64,000 bases of DNA from Spirodela intermedia. Lineage: Eukaryota; Streptophyta; Magnoliopsida; Alismatales; Araceae. The position numbers were made by a program, and so were the translations under genes. Within the stretch, counting starts at the first letter, position 1. Every line of letters starts with the position of its first letter. This document shows positions 58,717 through 64,000 of the stretch, in pieces. The notes below the pieces were generated by a model that saw only the letters and a list, made by a program, of their open reading frames with translations, was not told where the DNA came from and searched no databases. Location: NCBI GenBank assembly GCA_902729315.2, contig LR746266.1, forward strand, positions 4,908,759 through 4,972,758, given 5' to 3'.

Positions 58717-60024
58717 GGGGGAGGCGTTCTTAGTCCATAGCTCCGGTGAAGAGCCGACGGAAGTGTACAAGGCTCATCTCTCTTTCATCTCCTCATTCTC
58801 CTACGCGTTCGTTCTGTTTCATTCCCATTTTCCGCCTGCCGACGCTGTAGGAAGCAACCTGACTGGAAGAATAGATAAGGGAGGAAAAAAAATTCTTCCT
58901 GTTCAATCTTCCTGACACGAATGCGGGTGCCGAAACCAGGCTTACTGTTTCTCTAAGTCCGTATCCATTGCTAGAAAGAGAGAGAGAGCGAGACAGACAG
59001 ACAGACAGACAGACAGACGCCATGCTGCCGCACTCCCCTCCTCGACAGCCTCCTCTGCCCATCTTCCACGAGATGGACGACGAACGGTCAGGCCTCGATC
59101 CAACAAAGGTCAATGACCCAGTCGGCGAAAAGCGGCGGTTTCCGCAGAAGCGCCGGGGAGCCCATCGGCGAATCGCCATAACGAGGATCTCCATCTCCGC
59201 GAACACGCCCAACGACGATCTCCAGCTCCGCAGGCTCCCCGTGACGCTCCAAGATCTGTCGAGAACGAACGATTCATGGAAGTGGTCGCGGGAAGATGGA
59301 GTGCTTTCGGCTTTCTGGTTCGGATAGCGAAGCCATGGCGTGGGGACGGAGGAAGATCCCCCTTCTCAGGGAATGAAGAACTCCATCGTCATCCTCCGTC
59401 TTCTTCCCTCGATGCAACGTCGGGCTGCTTTCTGTACCCAGATGCCGCGACAGGGTCCGGCCGAACCCCGGCTCGAAGCTCTGACTCGGGGGCTTCTCGG
59501 ACTCTGACCCAGCTTTTTGACCAAACCTGTAAATCTGCGGCGTCTGGGTCAGGACCGGCACGCGCCCCGGCAGGCGTGCACTAGCGGCGGGTCCCAGTCA
59601 TCTGCACCAGGGTTCAGGCCCGGTGGGCCGGGCTCCGAGCCACATCGCCACTGGGGTCTTCGGCCATGGAAGCTTGAGGCGGTGAGTCACTAAAGAACGT
59701 TTCCAATTGGGGCAACTCCTCGGATTACTCCTTCTCGAGGGCACGGAACGTCAACGGTGCCTCAAGGTCTCCCTGATTCTGTCTCCCATTTTCTCTGAAA
59801 TCTTCAGTCCTCATTCCTCTGACTTTTCCATCGTCTATCTTCTCTTCTGGTTTTCTTAAGTAAGTACATATTTCATCCTATGTTGCGGTCGACAGCGGTC
59901 GATTCAATGAAATTTTTTAGTTTATACGAACAAATGAATCGTGCACATGTGCGAAACATGCTAAACATTATTCCAATCTAATCCAATACGCAGAGTGACG
60001 ACCGTGAAGAGTCTGCGCGCTAGT
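58717..60024. other. Intergenic region between SOFL and UPF0496
   Basis: Contains the (AGAC)n tract at 58991-59018. GC-rich frames around 58793-59584 on both strands are not recognised. Right end probably holds the UPF0496 3' UTR. Confidence 0.45.
58991..59018. repeat. (AGAC)7 tetranucleotide microsatellite
   Basis: Seven perfect AGAC repeats, preceded by a short GA run at 58976-58989. Confidence 0.95.
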
Positions 60025-61221
60025 TTATTTGGGGTGCTTGATTATCCTCTGCAACACGACTGTTCTTGCCCTCCGGATGTCCCTGCTACACCTGTCCGCC
60101 TGCTCCCCCAAGTCCTCGATGCTCTTCATGAAGGCCGCCAGCTTCGTCCGGATGTCGTCGACGGCGAGTTTCACCGCCTGCTCGTCCCAGAGGGCGAAGT
60201 CGGCGGCGAGGAGCAGGGAGCCTAATTGGATCACCAGCTGGTCGACGAGAACACGGATGCTGTCCAAGTCCTTGATCGCGACGAAGGTGCCCACTTGCAT
60301 GGTGTTGACCAGCTCCTTCTGGCCCTTTAGTGCGTCCTGGTAGTTCTTCCACAGAGAGTCAAACCACTTCCCCATGGAGCCCAGAGGGATGGAAGTGGCG
60401 GCGGCCAAGGCTGCCGCAACGGGCGGCACGGCGATGGCGGCGGCCACCACCGAACAGATCAGGACAGCCGCACAGGCGGCGGCAAAGATGATGCTGGAGA
60501 CCCTCCTCCACACCTTGGCAGATTTCAGTTTCTTATCGAGCTTCTTCTTGCGGAGCTGCAGCTTGTCCAGCATTGACAGATGCTGCCTGTAGACCGATTG
60601 GAAGACCCTGAAGAAGTCCTCGGTGAAGGGGTCCCCGTAATCTTTAAAGTGCCGTAGTTCCTCCAGGGTTCTGGCGTACTTCTTCTTGTCGTGTATCTCT
60701 TCTGCGTCGGCCTCAAAGCGCTGAAGTGCGACGTGGAGGATCAACTGGCCGTCGCGGGCCTTCTTCAGGCACTTCTCGAGGGCGGTGCAGAAGTCCAGAG
60801 TCTGCAGGCTGTTCTCGAAGTACTCTTCCACGAGGTCGAAGAGCTTGGGGTTCTTCCAAATGTCCTTCTTGCAGTCGAGGATAACCTTGACGACTTCCTG
60901 GTTCATCTCGAGGAGGCAGCTGGTCACCTCCTTGAGGGATTCGAAGGAAAGAGACCGGACCTCGACGCCCATGGCGAGGGTGGAGATGACCCGACTGGTG
61001 CGCTGCTGAAGGGTGGTGTCGAAGGATCGGATCTCCGGGTCGAGTCTGCAGGCATCTTCGTAGGAACTCAGCTCCGCCATGAACTGCATCTTGCTGCCGG
61101 AAGAGACGGAAGAGGAGGTCGCCGGTATCTCCATTGGGATTGTGCTTGCCCCATGGCCATTAACGTCGACAGGGGGCGGCGACGGGGTTTTGCTGGCTTT
61201 CTTGCTCACCTGAGCACCCAT
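60025..61221 (-). CDS. UPF0496 family protein
   Basis: Plant UPF0496 (DUF677/AT14A-like) protein of unknown biochemical role; relatives are membrane-associated. Single exon from the ATG at 61221, 398 aa. It begins MGAQVSKK, which suggests N-myristoylation. Conserved blocks are [20 protein letters not shown] (50-69), [39 protein letters not shown] (103-122) and [20 protein letters not shown] (128-147). A strongly hydrophobic pair of segments spans 241-280 ([20 protein letters not shown]), followed by [20 protein letters not shown]. The C-terminus [20 protein letters not shown], then VLQRII, is typical. It resembles the rice UPF0496 protein 1 closely as I recall it. Confidence 0.95.
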   Translation of the reverse strand: MGAQVSKKASKTPSPPPVDVNGHGASTIPMEIPATSSSVSSGSKMQFMAELSSYEDACRLDPEIRSFDTTLQQRTSRVISTLAMGVEVRSLSFESLKEVTSCLLEMNQEVVKVILDCKKDIWKNPKLFDLVEEYFENSLQTLDFCTALEKCLKKARDGQLILHVALQRFEADAEEIHDKKKYARTLEELRHFKDYGDPFTEDFFRVFQSVYRQHLSMLDKLQLRKKKLDKKLKSAKVWRRVSSIIFAAACAAVLICSVVAAAIAVPPVAAALAAATSIPLGSMGKWFDSLWKNYQDALKGQKELVNTMQVGTFVAIKDLDSIRVLVDQLVIQLGSLLLAADFALWDEQAVKLAVDDIRTKLAAFMKSIEDLGEQADRCSRDIRRARTVVLQRIIKHPK

Positions 61222-61664
61222 CAAAATTCTTGCCACAGAAGGAGGCAACTCTCTAGAATTGGGAATCGAAGGAAAGAATGTAGATGAATCTACTAGCTGG
61301 ATCCTTGAATCTCGCTAGAATCCTACCCCAGCGGCTTATCCTAAGACGAAGAACAGAAGACCAGAAAGATGAGTATTCCCTCGGGAGAAAGAAATCTCAA
61401 AGTTTCAACATCTGCCGGGATGACCAGAGGCCTGAGATTGCTCAGAATATCCTAACAAAGGCCAATGCGGAAGAAGAATGGGAGGCTCAAAAAGGCCGTC
61501 GGAGGGAAGAAGGAGGGAGGGTTAGGGAAGAAAGACGGCTAAAAGAGGGAGGGAACGGGGATGGCGAAGGATCAAGGGTTTTAAAGAGGTGGCTTGTACG
61601 CATGAGAAACGGGAGAGGGAGCTGGGGGCGGCTGGACAAGGCGGTGGTGGGAAACGCGGGAAGC

Positions 61665-61703
<39 letters not shown>

Positions 61704-63127
61704 CGAGCGCAGTTTCTACGGGGGAAGCAATTCGGTGGTAGAGAACAACTGTGACTGAAACAGAAGGTCCATTTGTAGAAAAATCCGCGTGAGCTTCGAA
61801 CTAACCGTGGGGCGTGGTCGGGAAGACAGAATTGGGTGGCTTACTCTTGTGCGAGGTTAGAGAGAGGGAGAGAGAGAGAGAGAGAGAAATCGCAGGCAAA
61901 AAGCTGAAAGGAAGTTGCCCCAGGTAGCCAGAGGAAAACTGGAGGAAGCTCCGTAGCACATGGAACCCAGTTCAGGAAAGCAGTGGTTGGCCACGTCTCT
62001 GCCCAACAATCGACCAGGTGGACGATGTTCTTATCCACCCCCACCCCCCCACCTTCTCTCTCTTTCTCTCTCTGTCTCTCGGAGGGGGTGGAGCCGTCCC
62101 GTAGGTTCTCTCTACCCATTGCCCAAAGCTGGAAGAAATCACTCCAACGGCGATCGTCGTCATCTTGCCGCCGCACGCCGGTCGCTTTCTCCCGAGCACG
62201 CCCTTCCTCCGAAGCGCCTCCGTCCCCCGCCACGGGCTGGAGCCGGCGACTCCACGGCACTTCGAGAGATCTTGGTGGGATTTGGGGAAGACGTAGTTCG
62301 GAAGATGGGATCTTCGAGTAGTAGCCGCCCCCCTCGCCGGCTCACTGCACGAAGATCCTCATTTCAATCAACGTCCAAGTAGACATCTCATCGCTGTCTG
62401 GCAGGGCAGTAATCCTAGGAAGTTGGTCGAGAAATGAACTCGTGCCCGAAATCATACTCACTTGAATCAACCATAAATGTTTCCTTTTTCCGTAAAACGG
62501 AAGCATCTCTGACTTTTCGGCGCTAATTGCAACTTTCTTTTCCTCGAAACAGCTAAATCTGTAAAACGTTGACCCTTCAAACTCTCTCTCTCTCTCTATT
62601 TTGTAAGAAGGGCTGACCGGTCACGTTGCCGGTCGTTTTGATCTTGCTGCGAACTGATTTCCTTCATAGACATGGTTAAAATATGCAGACTCTTACCCTG
62701 TGGCCCCTCGTGGCATCCAATCGACAGCCATTCTTTTTTCCCTCGGATTTCTGACGAAGTTTTGGCGTGCAAGCGAGGAGGAATAGCCTCGCCGGTGCTT
62801 CCATACCGCCCGCATGATCCCCGTCTGGGGCCGGTCATTTCCCTGTGCATTCATTCAGCTCTGCCGTCAAATCCGAGACTCTACTTTGCCAATCTAGGGA
62901 AAATGAGCAGACAAAGATCCCCATACAATGGGAGTACTAAACTGGAAAGGGATAATTAATTACATAATTGGGAAATAATTACAGTGACCCAGTGACCAAG
63001 GCAAATAATATGGGCCGAGGATGATGATATCACAGGAAGGCAATGATAGGTTAAATATCACCTGTTCAATGGTTTCCCTCCAGCTAAACAACAAACTATA
63101 CAGATAGTGGGCAGATCGAGCTACCTG
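61222..63127. other. UPF0496 upstream region and spacer
   Basis: Holds a long CT tract (61667-61701, which is GA on the UPF0496 coding strand, about 450 bases upstream), a GA tract (61861-61889) and a short CT run (62582-62597). Frames at 61841-62382 and 62596-62960 are not recognised. Confidence 0.45.
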
Positions 63128-63793
63128 TTATGACACAAAGCAGAGGTATTTCTTCCCAAGCTTAGCAATCCTACCGACTCTGTTCGCTGGAGACCCTTGA
63201 GAAGTCCCCGGCCGTTGTGGGTTCGAATCAGTTCCCTGATATTGCTCGGACAAAGGAGACGTTGGCGATGGGAGTCTCGCAGGTTCTGGGAAAGTTGGCG
63301 AGACAGCTCCCCTACTTTGCGTGGAACCTGCAGAGAGCTTTTGAGTGAACACAGGCAGATGCATTCAAGGGGGAAATTCCCTCATGATCGCGAGCCCATG
63401 CAACCAGCTGGAGCTGGAGATTGCCTTCTTAAGCACTTGTAAAAGTAGGGTGGGTTAGAAAGATAGCATACTTTGAGGATGTAGGTTGATCGTCATACTG
63501 TTTGTTCTGAGGGATCTAGATATACATGGCTTGCATTCCGAATGACTATGTGCCTCAACAGCCGGATTACTTTCATTCTTGAGGTCTCTGAGCAAAGCCT
63601 CTGAATCAAAGTAATCATCAGAACTTAGGGACACACGGCTGGAGTTGTCAGAGCTGGAAGAGGATGAATCGGTATCATTAAGATCCTTCAATTCTAAGAA
63701 ATCTCCATTTGAGAAGTCAAAATCTACTGGGACTTCAGCCAAATGATTGGCTCTTGAATCTTCAAGGCTTCTGTTGGAAATTGCCATTGATCC
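63128..63793 (-). CDS. 3' end of a gene, possibly a NAC-type transcription factor (partial)
   Basis: Two exons on the minus strand, 63793-63472 and 63327-63128, join in phase with GT-AG borders (173 residues plus stop). An AG at 63795-63794 shows that more exons lie upstream, beyond the right edge or close to it. The first exon is acidic and Ser-rich (FLELKDLNDTDSSSSSSDNS, then DDYFDSEALLRDL). The second is Pro/Ser-rich and ends in a basic conserved-looking tail (RVGRIAKLGKKYLCF). This layout recalls the C-terminal activation region of some NAC transcription factors, but the NAC domain itself is outside the window, so the family is a guess. The remaining bases 63797-64000 look like intron. 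Confidence 0.5.
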
Positions 63794-64000
63794 CTGTTCA
63801 TACCCACAAAGAATAAATTACCAAGATATTCAGTGTTCTGAAATGAAACTAGTTACAGTGAACAGAGAAAAAATATTTTACGAATCTCCCTCAGCAATCT
63901 GAACATTTTAGGCATTTGGGAGAGGAAACAGTATACTATCAATAACTATTTCCTGTTGCATACAGTTCATCAAATATAAGGTTTGCTCGTGCTTTTTTTC

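Noticed and set aside
1-64000. CRISPR arrays, operons or a bacterial-type system
   Set aside because: The window is plant nuclear DNA with intron-split genes; tandem repeats seen are microsatellites, not spaced direct repeats.

Overview
This 64 kb window is nuclear DNA from a flowering plant. Genes are split by GT-AG introns, the promoters carry TATA boxes, degenerate Ty1/copia and Ty3/gypsy retrotransposons are present, and a composite insert of chloroplast DNA lies at about 45.5-46.4 kb. The families found (NAT transporter, CYSTM, NEMP, PADRE/DUF4228, SOFL, UPF0496, GT34, D-type cyclin) are all plant families. Several proteins, above all UPF0496, resemble monocot versions as I remember them. 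GC-rich gene islands alternate with AT-rich spacers. A monocot is my best guess, at moderate confidence and without a database search. GA/CT microsatellites are unusually dense.

Layout. 0-5 kb: disabled copies of a CYSTM stress-peptide gene and its flanks, one flank inverted. 5-10 kb: a decayed copia element on the minus strand with its LTR. 10.1-13.7 kb: NAT copy A, a 14-exon nucleobase-ascorbate transporter whose last exon is fused to a CYSTM fragment. 14.2-15.7 kb: further CYSTM debris, including a 371-bp tandem duplication. 15.8-18.9 kb: copia-type LTR sequence and a decayed gypsy element. 20.2-20.6 kb: the only intact CYSTM gene. 22.1-26.2 kb: NEMP nuclear-envelope protein (9 exons). 27.2-28.3 kb: PADRE/DUF4228 gene (3 exons). 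29.7-33.2 kb: NAT copy B, intact, in a segment that duplicates copy A. 33.3-40.9 kb: no gene recognised. 41.0-42.4 kb: D-type cyclin (5 exons, first intron GC-AG). 42.5-50.3 kb: AT-rich spacer with the plastid insert. 50.5-51.8 kb: heptahelical (HHP/PAQR) protein. 53.4 kb: tRNA-Thr(AGT). 53.6-55.0 kb: GT34 glycosyltransferase. 57.8-58.7 kb: SOFL gene. 60.0-61.2 kb: UPF0496 gene. 63.1-63.8 kb: the 3' end of a gene, possibly NAC-type, that runs off the right edge.

The genes form no pathway or operon. The local story is genome dynamics. A 3.5-kb NAT segment is present twice, 19.5 kb apart, and a CYSTM unit is scattered in several broken copies around one working gene. The two families have collided to make a chimeric NAT reading frame. 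Exon structures were derived by hand from splice signals, reading phase and recalled family patterns. For the NAT, NEMP, PADRE, CYSTM, cyclin and HHP genes every junction keeps frame.
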